64,000 nucleotides of DNA from Melioribacter sp051488685 (GCF_051488685.1 NZ_JBPSEH010000003.1:244019-308018), one strand, 5' to 3'; shown: positions 51,675-62,191, counted from the first letter of the stretch. The notes: generated by a model not told the origin, from the letters alone. Numbers and translations: made by a program.

Positions 51675-54080
51675 TCAGAAAACAACTTTCTTTTCTTTTC
51701 CATTATACTTTACCATTTTATCTATAAACTCTGTTTCATCAATCCCTATACCATGACCTTTCGATACCACAACAACCCGGAAGTTTCTCATGGTTAACAT
51801 TCCCGGGAATGATCCTTTTTGTTCGGATATCGTTAAAGCTTTACTTTTGTTGTTCCACTTAAAGATTATCGTTGAATAAAGCTTTTTTTCGTAGTTATAG
51901 TTATCCCCTTCATCCTCATAGAGTGTAAATTCACCATCGGCTCCTTCGTAAATGCGAATTTCTAAATTATCCCATTTTTTCTCTGTAGCATATTGCACCT
52001 TTGGACCAATAGGCAAGATTGAACCAGCTTTTACATATAAAGGGATAATGTCGATAGGAGTGTCTCTGGAGATATATTGACCGCCGGTAAATTTCTCGCC
52101 GGTCCAGAAATCGTACCAGTTGGTTCCTTCGGGCAGGTATAGTGTACGTTTACCTATCGTACCGAAATCTTCTTTCTTGTTCTTGTTATACATATTTTCT
52201 GTAACAGGACAAACGAGAAGTGATTTTCCAAACATATATTCATCGTTAAGGTCAAGCGCATTTTTATCGTGCGGAAAATCCATGACCAATGCACGCATCA
52301 TCGTGGAATGATTGGCTGTCACATCCCAGGCAGTGGAATAAATGTAAGGCAATAACCGATAACGTAAGTTGATAAATTTTTCAATGGCATCATAAATCGG
52401 TTCGCCCTTCTTTCCGAACTGATAAATCTCACGCGGAGCATCGGTTCCGTGTGAACGCATCATCGGACAAAATGCGCCGAATTGCAGCCAGCGAACATAA
52501 AGTTCTTTGTATTCAGGGTCGTTCAATTTGTCCGGGAAATTCCAAAGAAAAAATCCGCCAATATCGCTATTCCAGTAGGGTATTCCGCACAGTGAAAAAT
52601 TAAGTCCCGCGGATATTTGATTTCTCAATGCTTCCCACGATGCTACCACATCGCCTGACCATACAACAGAACCGAATCGTTGCTGACCTGCAAATGCTGA
52701 ACGGGTCAGTATAAACACCCGTTTATTTGAAGTTTCTTGTCGTTGATGTTCATATACTCCACCAACTGTCATTAAAGGATAAGCATTGCGCACTTTGCGA
52801 AATGAGCCCGGATAGGTTTTATTATCTAAGTCGCTCTCTTTAAATTGAAGATGATCAGGTTCGGACGAATCAATCCACCATCCATCGATGCCAAGTGAGA
52901 ATAGTCCATTCTTAAGATATTTCCAGTAAATCTCACGTGCCTGCGGATGGTATGCATCATATACTCTTACTCCCGAAGGATAATCCAAACGGGGAGGCCA
53001 TTTATCAGAACCAGATTCGGGCCAGGTTTTAAAATCCATAAGGGCGTGAAGACTATCTAATTCTTTATATTGCTTTGTCATTGGACCAAACGAATTCCAG
53101 ATGGAAATAATTATGTGGGCATTTAAAGCGTGAATATCATCAACCATTTTTTGAGGATCGTAAAACTCAGCATTGAGAAATTCCATAGCATTCCATAAGT
53201 AATTATTTCCCCAATACTGCCAGTCTTGAATAATTCCATCGAGAGGCACGCCAAGCTCGCGGTACTTCTTCACTACTCCCACAATTTCATCCTGACTTTT
53301 ATACCGCTCTTTACTCTGCCAGTAACCAAATGTCCACAAAGGGAACATAGGAACCCTGCCAGTAAGTCCGCGCATTTGAGCAATAACTCCATCGGCATTA
53401 CCACCATACATAAAATAGTAATCGATGCAATCTCCAACATCAGAACTAAAGGAAGTTTCTTCAGGAGTATCGGTAAAAATAGTTGGAGAATAATTATCCC
53501 AGAATAGGCCATATCCTTTAACAGAAAGGAAGAATGGAATATAGTCATCTGTATTTCCCTGAATCATTCGAAGTTTAATGTTACGCTGAACCATTTTCCC
53601 CTGTTGTTGCTGGCCAAGTCCGTAAATGGCTTCATCTTGGTCAAGTACAAAAAATTGGGAAACACTATAGGTCTGATTCCCTGCATCGTTAAAAGCGGTG
53701 AATGAAAAGCCATTTTCTTTTTCGTTTAACAGAAGTGCTCCAGCGGTATTTAAAAAAGATATTTGCCCATTATTCAGATTGACCAATACCTGAACATCTT
53801 TGCTTTTTAAAATGAGATTTTTATCTGTTTGATTTACATTAAATCGAATTTTTTGAGGTTGAGCAATCACAGAAAGGCTCTTTTTATCGAAGGAAGTGCT
53901 TACAGGCCATTTGATTATTCTAATTATTGAAGAATTAAAGAACTGAACCTCAACTCCAATGGATTTAATTCTTGCATTTATTCCATAGTCTGTTTTCTGG
54001 AATGAATAGGATTCGGCTTGAAGAGTCATTGCCAAAAGAATCAAACAGAGGATGAATAGGAGAATGTATTTTTTATTCAT
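51675..54080 (-). CDS. GH31 glycosidase (alpha-xylosidase type), no PA14
   Basis: 801 residues with a signal peptide (MNKKYILLFILCLILLAMTL). The barrel keeps nucleophile Asp404 (WWIDSSEPD) and acid/base Asp477 (WSGDVVASW). It lacks the PA14 insert of the other GH31. The beginning (SFQKTDYGINARIKSIGVEV) is matched by a relic at the right edge of the window (63665-63857). Likely an alpha-xylosidase or alpha-glucosidase. Confidence 0.88.
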   Translation of the reverse strand: MNKKYILLFILCLILLAMTLQAESYSFQKTDYGINARIKSIGVEVQFFNSSIIRIIKWPVSTSFDKKSLSVIAQPQKIRFNVNQTDKNLILKSKDVQVLVNLNNGQISFLNTAGALLLNEKENGFSFTAFNDAGNQTYSVSQFFVLDQDEAIYGLGQQQQGKMVQRNIKLRMIQGNTDDYIPFFLSVKGYGLFWDNYSPTIFTDTPEETSFSSDVGDCIDYYFMYGGNADGVIAQMRGLTGRVPMFPLWTFGYWQSKERYKSQDEIVGVVKKYRELGVPLDGIIQDWQYWGNNYLWNAMEFLNAEFYDPQKMVDDIHALNAHIIISIWNSFGPMTKQYKELDSLHALMDFKTWPESGSDKWPPRLDYPSGVRVYDAYHPQAREIYWKYLKNGLFSLGIDGWWIDSSEPDHLQFKESDLDNKTYPGSFRKVRNAYPLMTVGGVYEHQRQETSNKRVFILTRSAFAGQQRFGSVVWSGDVVASWEALRNQISAGLNFSLCGIPYWNSDIGGFFLWNFPDKLNDPEYKELYVRWLQFGAFCPMMRSHGTDAPREIYQFGKKGEPIYDAIEKFINLRYRLLPYIYSTAWDVTANHSTMMRALVMDFPHDKNALDLNDEYMFGKSLLVCPVTENMYNKNKKEDFGTIGKRTLYLPEGTNWYDFWTGEKFTGGQYISRDTPIDIIPLYVKAGSILPIGPKVQYATEKKWDNLEIRIYEGADGEFTLYEDEGDNYNYEKKLYSTIIFKWNNKSKALTISEQKGSFPGMLTMRNFRVVVVSKGHGIGIDETEFIDKMVKYNGKEKKVVF

Positions 54081-54118
54081 TCTATACCTTTTATATTTTT
54101 TGTTGTTGTTATTTAGCC

Positions 54119-56059
54119 CTATGAAGTCTTGATTAGAAAACCACCATATGGACGCAAAGTAATTTTTACAAGTTTAGACAATTGAACATTCTGCTTCACA
54201 AAACTTTTTCCATCTTTTGTATCTGTAATAATAAAACCTTTTGAAGGTGCTGGGATAAAAGAAAGATCCAGCTCTAACATTCGTTCCGTATTTTCTCCAT
54301 TGATCCCTGCTATATACCAAATATTTCCTTTTTTTCTTGCCAATACCACATACTTACCAGGATAACCTTCAATGAATTTTATATCGTCCCATGTCTCAGG
54401 CAATGAACTCATAAATGCTTTAACAAAATCTTTTTGGGCTGACATACCGTACGGTGTTTCAGCTATATGCTGTATACCTGAAGTGAATATAACGGACAAA
54501 GCTAATTCAAAGGCACCGGTAGTTCTCCGTTGAATATTCGGAATGCCTGAAAAATTTACTGGAGTAAAATCCATGGGAGAAAAAAGGTTACGTGTAAATG
54601 GAAGGACCGTACAATGCCAGGGCTGATTATCTGCAAAGTATTGAGCAAAGGTAACATATTCCATCCCTTTGATGCTCTCCATACTCACCAGATTGGGATA
54701 AGTACGATGCCAACCTCGAGGATAGGTACAACCATGAAAGTTTACAGCAAGATTAAATTTTGCCGCATCTTTTAAAATATCGATATAATATTTCATCATG
54801 GACTGTCCATCGCCACCGAAGAAGTCCACCTTGATACCTGCTATTCCCATATCCTTCAATTTTTGAAACTCTCCCTGTCTTGATGCCCTCGTGAGCATTT
54901 TATCTCGTGGGGTAAGCGTCGTTGAATTCCAATTTCCCGCAGAGTTATACCACAATAAGATTTTCACATTTTTTGTTTTTGCGTATTCGGCGAGTTCATT
55001 AATTTTTTCATACCCGATTTTAGCATCCCAAAAAGCATCAATCAAACAGTATTCCCATTGCATACTTGCAGCAAAATCGATATATCGTTTTTGTACATCA
55101 AACACGGTTGAATCATCTTTGAGGATTACCCAACTCCACGAAGCAACACCAGGCTTAAGCCATGAAGAAACATCGTATTTGGCAGGAGTTGCCAAATCGG
55201 TTTCTAACGTTGATTCAACAAGTCCTGCAAGATGATCAGCGACGGCAATGATACGCCAAGGTGTATACCATGGTAAAATCGACTCAGGTAAATACGGTTC
55301 ATTGTCTCTGCATTCCTGTGGCTGAGGAAATTGAATGGAATATTCGCCATCAGGGGAAAATTGACTTAAACGCGATCCGCAATAGTTTGTATCCACAGCA
55401 GTTTCTGTGATGCATATCCAGTATTTGTCATAATTGAAAAGCGCGGGCATTACCCATCCAGCTTGATTGGGTGAAACAGTGCCAACAGGTATTTCAATCT
55501 GATAATATTCTTCATACGATGGCTGTGTAAAGCACCAGCCGGTACGGGCATCGGGACATGGTTGAAGAAAAGCCTTTGTTGAAAGATGAAAATGAAAAGA
55601 GCTCAGCTCTTTATAAATTTTGACAGGTTTATTTGATTCCCCAGGGAAATAATATCTGAACGCAACCCCATCGTTTGAAACTTGAAAAATGATTTCCATC
55701 TTTTGAGAATCTGCATTTTCCAGATAAAATATGCGCTTATTTCCAAGATAGTGGCAATTCAATCGCTTGCCGTGAAGCATTGTGTATTGATCAGATACCA
55801 CACTCGCATTTGATACTGAATCTAATGTAAGAGCCGAAGAAAAATTCCCATCGTTTCGAATAAGTCCCAATTTAGAGGGTTGCAATATTGTTGCTCCTGA
55901 ATAAGAAACAGAATACATAGGTTCACCCTTCTCGGTTAGCCAGAAGGATACAGATATTTTCTTATTCGGACTGTCGATTGTAAATGTTTGTGCAGTGGAA
56001 GATTGATTATGGAATATGACCATTGCAATCAGCACAAATATCCATTGAATAGATTTCAT
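54119..56059 (-). CDS. GH97 glycoside hydrolase, retaining type
   Basis: 646 residues from ATG 56059 (MKSIQWIFVLIAMVIFH), with GGAG upstream; the frame to 56083 overlaps the previous stop and puts charged residues before the signal peptide. The GH97 N-terminal beta domain, the barrel and the C-terminal sandwich are all present. GIKVDFFGGDGQSMMKY carries an Asp at the position of the nucleophile of retaining GH97 enzymes (alpha-galactosidase group). FHGCTYPRGWHRTYPN and MESIKGMEYV match the late motifs. It probably removes alpha-linked galactose or a related sugar. Confidence 0.87.
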   Translation of the reverse strand: MKSIQWIFVLIAMVIFHNQSSTAQTFTIDSPNKKISVSFWLTEKGEPMYSVSYSGATILQPSKLGLIRNDGNFSSALTLDSVSNASVVSDQYTMLHGKRLNCHYLGNKRIFYLENADSQKMEIIFQVSNDGVAFRYYFPGESNKPVKIYKELSSFHFHLSTKAFLQPCPDARTGWCFTQPSYEEYYQIEIPVGTVSPNQAGWVMPALFNYDKYWICITETAVDTNYCGSRLSQFSPDGEYSIQFPQPQECRDNEPYLPESILPWYTPWRIIAVADHLAGLVESTLETDLATPAKYDVSSWLKPGVASWSWVILKDDSTVFDVQKRYIDFAASMQWEYCLIDAFWDAKIGYEKINELAEYAKTKNVKILLWYNSAGNWNSTTLTPRDKMLTRASRQGEFQKLKDMGIAGIKVDFFGGDGQSMMKYYIDILKDAAKFNLAVNFHGCTYPRGWHRTYPNLVSMESIKGMEYVTFAQYFADNQPWHCTVLPFTRNLFSPMDFTPVNFSGIPNIQRRTTGAFELALSVIFTSGIQHIAETPYGMSAQKDFVKAFMSSLPETWDDIKFIEGYPGKYVVLARKKGNIWYIAGINGENTERMLELDLSFIPAPSKGFIITDTKDGKSFVKQNVQLSKLVKITLRPYGGFLIKTS

Positions 56060-56082
56060 TTCCCTTCTCCATGATGATTTCA

Positions 56083-57999
56083 TTATTTGAATAATAGTTG
56101 AGCAAAATTATACAAATTGTTTCTCCATACAGGCCAGGTATGGCCCCCTGGATATTCACTGTATGTGTAATTAATCCCTAGTTCATCAAACTTTTTTATC
56201 ATTATTTGGCAGTTCTGCCATGCAATGTCTTCCTTACCTCCCATGGCAATCCAAAATTGTTTCAAATTCGTATTTATCTTCTCAGCATTTTTCTTCATAA
56301 ATTCATATTGTGCTTCTGCAATAGTATTTTGCATCGGCACAATCCATCCCGAACTGAATACACCAAGGTAAGCAAACATATCGGTATTCTTTATTCCTGC
56401 ATACAGCGTTTGTAATCCACCCATAGATAAACCTGCAAGCGCCCGATATTGTTGAGCCGACTTTACTCTGTAATTTTTTTCAATGAATGGAATAACACTC
56501 TCCTTTAGTTCAGCATCAAACAGTTTAAGCATTTCCTCACCAAACCCTGAAAACGGCATGTTTCCATCTATCATAGCCACCAACATAGGCACCGCTTTTT
56601 TCTGTGCTATTAAATTATCGAGAATAAGATCAGTTTTCCCCTGTTGTGCCCATCCACGTTGATCTTCACCACCACCATGAAGAATATATAAAACAGGATA
56701 CTTCTCTTTAACATTCACATCGTAACCAGGAGGAGTATATAGATAAAAAGAACGCCAACTATGAGTAATCTTCGAGAAATATCTTTTAATACGAATATCA
56801 CCATGCGGAACATTTTTCACCGCATAAATCGTATCACCCTTAAACGGTACTTCGATTCCGCTTGCCATGCGTCCCATTCCATAAAATGTTTCACTTGCGG
56901 GATCTGCTACAGCAACTCCATCGATAATGAGAGAATAATAATGAAAACCTTCGCCAAGTGTATCTGTAATAACCTCCCATACTCCCTCTTCGTTTTTAAT
57001 CAAATCATATTTTTTGTGCAAATCGAGTTGGATTTTATTTGCCTCGGGAGCTTTAATTCTAAAGATTGCCCGTCCATCATACAAAATCTGAGGATACTTT
57101 GCTCCCCGTACATTCGTTGAGGCAGGAGTACCAACAAGACTACTATATTTCTTAATTACTTCCTCACCTAATGGTTTAAATATTAACTGTGAGAAATGAT
57201 ATAAACTATTCTTCCAGACTTTGAAATCGTGTACACCAGGTTCGACAAAATAAATATGTGGTACCTTATGTTTTTGAAGATAATCGTGAGTACGTTGACT
57301 GAAGATGATAAGATTATCATTATCACCGCATGAAATCCATAGCAATTTAATTTTCTTTTTAGCTTCTTCCGGATTTGGGACCAATAACTCAGGTGCTTTG
57401 GTGTTAGGAGCAGAAGAGAATCCTCCAATCCAGGCAAAAACATCGAGATTTCCCAGTCCAAAATTCAATGCCTGTCCACCTCCCATAGACAACCCTGCAA
57501 TAGCCCGGTGGTCTCTATCGGTGTATACCGGATAATTTTTCTCGATAAAGGGAATAAGATCATTTAACAAGTCTTTCTCAAAATTCGCAAAAGCCTGCAC
57601 CTTCACACTATCATAAATATTTCCCTCAGCCCTATCATCTTTCATTGCTCGTCCATTCGGCATCACAACAATCATAGGTTCAATTTTTTTATCGGCATAG
57701 AGATTATCTAAAATGATATCCGGCTGACCACCTTTAAGCCATTCAGTTTCATCCCCACCAATGCCATGCAACAGGTATAAGACCGGGTATTTATTTTCTG
57801 TTGAAAATTGTGGTGGAATATAAACCAGAGCTTTTCGTGTTGCTCCTACTGTTTTTGATTCATAATAGACAGTATCTATTTTGCCATGTAGAATATTATC
57901 CCGTAACTTATCAAAGTCCTGAGGAACTTTGATATTTTGTGAATATAGGGTTTGTATTAAAATTATCATCAGAATCACATGAGTAATAATTTTATTCAT
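56083..57999 (-). CDS. Tandem CE1 esterase: two catalytic domains around an E-set domain
   Basis: 638 residues from ATG 57999, with GGAG upstream. Domain order: signal peptide, CE1-A (about 20-285; YPVLYLLHGIGGDETEWLKG, GLSMGGGQ), E-set (about 300-385; GRAIFRIKAPEANKIQLDL), CE1-B (about 400-638; YPVLYILHGGGEDQRGWAQQ, GLSMGGLQ). Both nucleophile elbows and C-terminal histidines (VHDFKVW, GGHTWPVW) look intact. CE1-A resembles the esterase at 32131 and E-set plus CE1-B resembles the one at 50470, as though two such genes had fused. Confidence 0.9.
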   Translation of the reverse strand: MNKIITHVILMIILIQTLYSQNIKVPQDFDKLRDNILHGKIDTVYYESKTVGATRKALVYIPPQFSTENKYPVLYLLHGIGGDETEWLKGGQPDIILDNLYADKKIEPMIVVMPNGRAMKDDRAEGNIYDSVKVQAFANFEKDLLNDLIPFIEKNYPVYTDRDHRAIAGLSMGGGQALNFGLGNLDVFAWIGGFSSAPNTKAPELLVPNPEEAKKKIKLLWISCGDNDNLIIFSQRTHDYLQKHKVPHIYFVEPGVHDFKVWKNSLYHFSQLIFKPLGEEVIKKYSSLVGTPASTNVRGAKYPQILYDGRAIFRIKAPEANKIQLDLHKKYDLIKNEEGVWEVITDTLGEGFHYYSLIIDGVAVADPASETFYGMGRMASGIEVPFKGDTIYAVKNVPHGDIRIKRYFSKITHSWRSFYLYTPPGYDVNVKEKYPVLYILHGGGEDQRGWAQQGKTDLILDNLIAQKKAVPMLVAMIDGNMPFSGFGEEMLKLFDAELKESVIPFIEKNYRVKSAQQYRALAGLSMGGLQTLYAGIKNTDMFAYLGVFSSGWIVPMQNTIAEAQYEFMKKNAEKINTNLKQFWIAMGGKEDIAWQNCQIMIKKFDELGINYTYSEYPGGHTWPVWRNNLYNFAQLLFK

Positions 58000-58058
58000 G
58001 ACTTTCTCCACACTTATTGTTATCAAGGTTTTTATTAAATCCATATATAATAACAATG

Positions 58059-59138
58059 TCAGTTTTTAAACAATTGTTGCAATGTTCTACTTAGATAGAG
58101 TTTACAATTCATCCATGTGTGTCCACCAGGAACAACAAGAGTTTCTAGTTTTAACTTCTTTTCATTGAACATTCCAATAAGTTGTTTTACACTTTCATAC
58201 AAAAAATCTTCTTCTGCTATACTGATGAAAAAATGTTTCAATTGTTTATTTATTAAAACAGTATCCGGTGACCAATTGGAAAAATTTTTTCTAAACTCAT
58301 CCGTAGCTGTATATGGAGCGTATGCATAGATGTAAGCAAATTTATCAGGATTAGTGAGTCCGATATTCAATGTTTGTCCACCACCAAAAGAAAAACCTGC
58401 AATAGCACGATTTTTACTATCGGTATAAACGGGATAGTTCGATTCAATAAAAGGAATAATATCATTCAACATATCTTTCGTAAAATACTCCATAGGTTTT
58501 GGCATAACGTTAGCGTAAGGCATAACAATAATCATTGGCACAGCTTTACCTTGCGCAATAAGATTATCGGCAATGAGGTTTGCACGACCAACTTTTGTCC
58601 AAGTTTCTTCAGTATCGGAACCACCATGAATGAGATAAAGAACAGGATACTTAGTTTTCCCATTGATGTTAAACCCTGGTGGTGTATAAATAACAAGCTG
58701 GCGTATAGTACCAAGCGTTGAAGATTTGTAATAGCGATAACTTACTTTCCCGTGCGGCACATCTTGCAATTCATGAATTAAAGGCTTATCACCACGTATT
58801 TCAATCAGACTTCGTTTAAACCTCTCATTTGCAAACAGATACGAATTATTAGGATCAGCTACTGCAATACTATCAACTCTAAAGAAATAAGGATAAATAT
58901 CTGGTTCAACAGGTGGTACAGTGATACTCCAAACACCAGATGTATCCTTTGACATACAAAGTGGACTTTTTAAGAACTCAGCATCAAGCAGTACCTCCTT
59001 CGCATTAGGTGCAAAATAACGAAATGTAATACTTTTATCCGGGTTTATTTCAGGAGATACAATTGCCGGTGGCCTTTGAGCATTCGTTATGTTTGATGCA
59101 ATAATGAATAGTGATATTACAAAAAGAATCTTTTTCAT
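58059..59138 (-). CDS. CE1-type esterase with N-terminal E-set domain
   Basis: 359 residues: signal peptide, E-set (about 25-100, SITFRYFAPNAKEVLLDAEF), CE1 domain. Motifs are KYPVLYLIHGGSDTEETWTK, nucleophile GFSFGGGQ and GGHTWMNCKLYLSRTLQQLF. It lies 10 bases after a close paralogue (59149) and has the same layout. A hemicellulose acyl esterase is likely. Confidence 0.9.
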   Translation of the reverse strand: MKKILFVISLFIIASNITNAQRPPAIVSPEINPDKSITFRYFAPNAKEVLLDAEFLKSPLCMSKDTSGVWSITVPPVEPDIYPYFFRVDSIAVADPNNSYLFANERFKRSLIEIRGDKPLIHELQDVPHGKVSYRYYKSSTLGTIRQLVIYTPPGFNINGKTKYPVLYLIHGGSDTEETWTKVGRANLIADNLIAQGKAVPMIIVMPYANVMPKPMEYFTKDMLNDIIPFIESNYPVYTDSKNRAIAGFSFGGGQTLNIGLTNPDKFAYIYAYAPYTATDEFRKNFSNWSPDTVLINKQLKHFFISIAEEDFLYESVKQLIGMFNEKKLKLETLVVPGGHTWMNCKLYLSRTLQQLFKN

Positions 59139-59148
59139 GACCTTAACC

Positions 59149-60309
59149 TTATTGAAATAGTAATTGAGAAACTTCGGTTAGAAATTTTCTTGTATTCATC
59201 CAGGTATGTCCACCTGAAGTAATAAAACTTTTGTAATTGATGTTTTTCGATTTAAGAAAATCCATAAATTCGATAGTCTGTTTGTACAAAAAGTCTTCAT
59301 CCCCTACACTTATCCAGAAGAGTTTTATTTGACTATTTGTTACTTTGTGATTTTCGTAAATATGCTTATATTCTTTTTCCATCTCCTGTTGAGATAAATA
59401 CGCTGCAAAACAACAAATCCATGAAAATTTATCGAGATTGCTGAAAGCAACCCGTAAGGTTTGTCCACCGCCTCTTGAAAAGCCACCAATTGCACGGTTG
59501 AAGCGGTCGGAATATACCCGATAATTTTTCTCCACATACGGAATAATATTCTCAATCAAATCTTTTTCAAACGACTTTGTTCTTCGTATTGCCTCTTCAC
59601 TTTCTCTTGATCTCGGATCAAAGGGTTTTGGGTATCCTTTTTGTTCTGCAATTCTTGCCTCTATGTTACCATACGGCATAACAATAATCATTGGCTTTGC
59701 TTTGCCTTCTGCGATTAAGTTATCGAGAATGAGATTTGCACGACCTACCTTAAACCATGTTTCTTCCAAATCAGTTGTACCACTAATGAGATAGAGAACA
59801 GGATATTTTTTATTTGGATTTTTTTCATAACCCGGTGGAGTATAAACAACCAATGTGCCTATAGTACCTTCTATAGAAGGGTAATACTCATATGTAACTG
59901 TTCCATGTGGTACATCTTTTAATGAATGAACTAACGGTGGGTCATCAGGAATATCAACCAAACTGGCTTTAAATCGTTCGTTTGGAAAGTATAAGACGTT
60001 ACTCGGATCCATAACCTGGATACCATCAACAATGAAAAAATAAGGATAAATGTCCGGTTTGATAGGGCCAACAGTAATGCTCCAGATTCCTAAAGTATCT
60101 TTAGTCATCGAAAGCGGTTCTCTTGCAAACTGTGCACTAAGCTTCACTTCTTTTGCTGAAGGAGCTAAATATCTAAACACAACTGTTTTATCCGGATTAA
60201 TCTGAGGAGAAATAATAAATGGTCCTGTAGGTACCTGGGCAAGAACATTGCTTATTAAAAAAATCACTGACAAAAGACAAGATTCAATTATACGTAACCT
60301 GATTTTCAT
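59149..60309 (-). CDS. CE1-type esterase with N-terminal E-set domain
   Basis: 386 residues: signal peptide, E-set (about 30-110, VVFRYLAPSAKEVKLSAQF) and CE1 domain. The nucleophile elbow is GGFSRGGGQ, where Arg follows Ser in place of the usual Met or Phe; the lid region contains an extra charged stretch (EARIAEQKGYPKPFDPRSRE). GGHTWMNTRKFLTEVSQLLF ends the protein. It is a sister of the gene at 58059. Confidence 0.9.
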   Translation of the reverse strand: MKIRLRIIESCLLSVIFLISNVLAQVPTGPFIISPQINPDKTVVFRYLAPSAKEVKLSAQFAREPLSMTKDTLGIWSITVGPIKPDIYPYFFIVDGIQVMDPSNVLYFPNERFKASLVDIPDDPPLVHSLKDVPHGTVTYEYYPSIEGTIGTLVVYTPPGYEKNPNKKYPVLYLISGTTDLEETWFKVGRANLILDNLIAEGKAKPMIIVMPYGNIEARIAEQKGYPKPFDPRSRESEEAIRRTKSFEKDLIENIIPYVEKNYRVYSDRFNRAIGGFSRGGGQTLRVAFSNLDKFSWICCFAAYLSQQEMEKEYKHIYENHKVTNSQIKLFWISVGDEDFLYKQTIEFMDFLKSKNINYKSFITSGGHTWMNTRKFLTEVSQLLFQ

Positions 60310-60356
60310 AATGTGTCACTCATTATTTATTGAAGGTTTGAATTAATTTTATCATT

Positions 60357-61250
60357 TTACTTATAAATATTTCTCAGCCATTTAAGAATAGGTGTTATCC
60401 ATTCTTCAGCAGGCTGAAGGAAAACAAAACCATGATTACCTCGCGGATAGATATGCAGTTCAGCCGGTACATTATTCTGCTGTAGTTTCTTATAAAAGAT
60501 AATGCTGTTATCCACTGTAACAACCCTATCATCTCCTGCATGAGTTATATATGTGGGTGGGGTATTTGAATCTACCTGCAATTCATTTGAAAATTGCTGA
60601 ATAATATCCTGTGATGGATTGCTCCCCAACAAATTTTTTCTTGAATCAAGGTGCGTTAACTCGTCTTGCATACTAATTACAGGATAGATTAATATTAGAA
60701 AATCAGGACGAAGATTGGAATTATTAACATTTTCAATGTAAGCATGCTTATAGTGTGTGGCAGCTGTTGCTGCTAAATGACCGCCAGCCGAAAAACCCAT
60801 AATACCTATTTTATTAGTATCAATACCCCACTTATTTGCACCTTCTCTCACTACTTTGATAGCTTGTTGTGCATCTTGAAGTGGACCGATTTTCTTATCA
60901 ATCATAGTTGCATCATCAGGAATCCTATACTTCAATACAAAAGCGGTAACACCACTTTTAGCAAGCTCTTTTGCTGTCCTCACACCTTCTGCTTGGTAAA
61001 CCACCACACCATAAGCACCCCCTGGACAAATAATGACAGCGGTTCCATTTGATTTCTCTTTGTCTGGGAGATATATTTCAAGTGTTGGATTTGTTACACC
61101 TCTATATATACCAGAAGTATATTCTTCCTTTACACTTGCCTTCCTTGAATTAGGTATATCTCCCGAATATAAATTAATTATCTCCTGAGCATTTGAAACA
61201 AATGCTAAGAAAAATAAAAGCACTAAAGTGACAAATGAAGTTGCTTTCAT
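60357..61250 (-). CDS. Secreted alpha/beta-hydrolase esterase (BD-FAE/acetylesterase type)
   Basis: 297 residues with a signal peptide. GTAVIICPGGAYGVVVYQAE is the oxyanion-hole motif, the nucleophile is GIMGFSAGGHLAAT, and the acid/base end is HAGDDRVVTVDNS and RGNHGFVFLQPAEEW. This pattern is that of acetylxylan or bifunctional acetyl/feruloyl esterases. It overlaps the gene at 61247 by four bases (ATGA). Confidence 0.9.
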   Translation of the reverse strand: MKATSFVTLVLLFFLAFVSNAQEIINLYSGDIPNSRKASVKEEYTSGIYRGVTNPTLEIYLPDKEKSNGTAVIICPGGAYGVVVYQAEGVRTAKELAKSGVTAFVLKYRIPDDATMIDKKIGPLQDAQQAIKVVREGANKWGIDTNKIGIMGFSAGGHLAATAATHYKHAYIENVNNSNLRPDFLILIYPVISMQDELTHLDSRKNLLGSNPSQDIIQQFSNELQVDSNTPPTYITHAGDDRVVTVDNSIIFYKKLQQNNVPAELHIYPRGNHGFVFLQPAEEWITPILKWLRNIYK

Positions 61251-62191
61251 TTTGCCTTTTCCTTTTTCTCTAATTCATTAATAAAAAAATCTATCATTAA
61301 TTTGATATTCTCTTCTGTATACATACCAAATCCATGTTGACCACCTTTTACAAGAAATAATCGAGATGAAACACCAGCTTTTTGTAAAGCTTCGTGCAAA
61401 AGAACGCTTTGGCAATATGGTACTACTCTATCATTATCTCCATGAAAAATCAGAAATGCGGGATCAGCTGAATCAACATATGTTATAGGACTTGCTAATA
61501 AAGTTTTTTCTTTATGTTCTTGAAGTGGTCCACCAATATAAAGAGACGCTGGTGATTTTGCATCATTATGAATAAAATCAGTACCACCACAAGAATCCAT
61601 CACAAGCATATTTGTAGGACCGAACCAGTCAACGACTGCGTCCACTGAACTGCTATATGTTAGATAAGAACCAAGATTTCCTTCAACATCAATAGTTTCA
61701 TTTCCCAAAGTGTATTGTTTGACAAATCGGGAAGTACCAAGCATAGCTGCTAAATTTCCACCTGAAGAACTTCCTGTTATCCCAATAAAAGAAGTATCCA
61801 GCTGATATTGCGACGCATTTCCTCTGATAAACCTGACTACTGCTTTTATATCATGTAGCTGAGCAGGAAACTTTGCATCAGAACTCGAACGATGATTAGG
61901 CATCACAACAGCAAATCCTGCTTCGAGCAATGGTTTTCCCAATATCGGAAGATCCATTCCTTTTAAATTGTTACCGAACCAAGCACTTCCATAAATTACA
62001 ACTGCAACAGGATACTTATCTTTTATAACTTTTGGTAAGTAAATATCAAGGCGATGGTAAATCAAACTATCACCTACATAGTCAACATCTTTCCAGCATT
62101 TTGAATAATCCTGGGCAAAGCAAGCTAGAGTCATTGTAAGTATAATTATAACAATGGAATAAGCAATTCTTCCTCTCAAACTCATTTTCAT
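61247..62191 (-). CDS. Secreted alpha/beta-hydrolase esterase (BD-FAE type)
   Basis: 314 residues with a signal peptide. PVAVVIYGSAWFGNNLKGMD is the oxyanion region (Gly-Ser in place of His-Gly-Gly), the nucleophile is GITGSSSGGNLAAML, and FHGDNDRVVPYCQSVLLHEA and GGQHGFGMYTEENI complete the triad. It starts with a four-base overlap with the GH51 stop and is probably translationally coupled to it. Confidence 0.88.
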   Translation of the reverse strand: MKMSLRGRIAYSIVIIILTMTLACFAQDYSKCWKDVDYVGDSLIYHRLDIYLPKVIKDKYPVAVVIYGSAWFGNNLKGMDLPILGKPLLEAGFAVVMPNHRSSSDAKFPAQLHDIKAVVRFIRGNASQYQLDTSFIGITGSSSGGNLAAMLGTSRFVKQYTLGNETIDVEGNLGSYLTYSSSVDAVVDWFGPTNMLVMDSCGGTDFIHNDAKSPASLYIGGPLQEHKEKTLLASPITYVDSADPAFLIFHGDNDRVVPYCQSVLLHEALQKAGVSSRLFLVKGGQHGFGMYTEENIKLMIDFFINELEKKEKAK

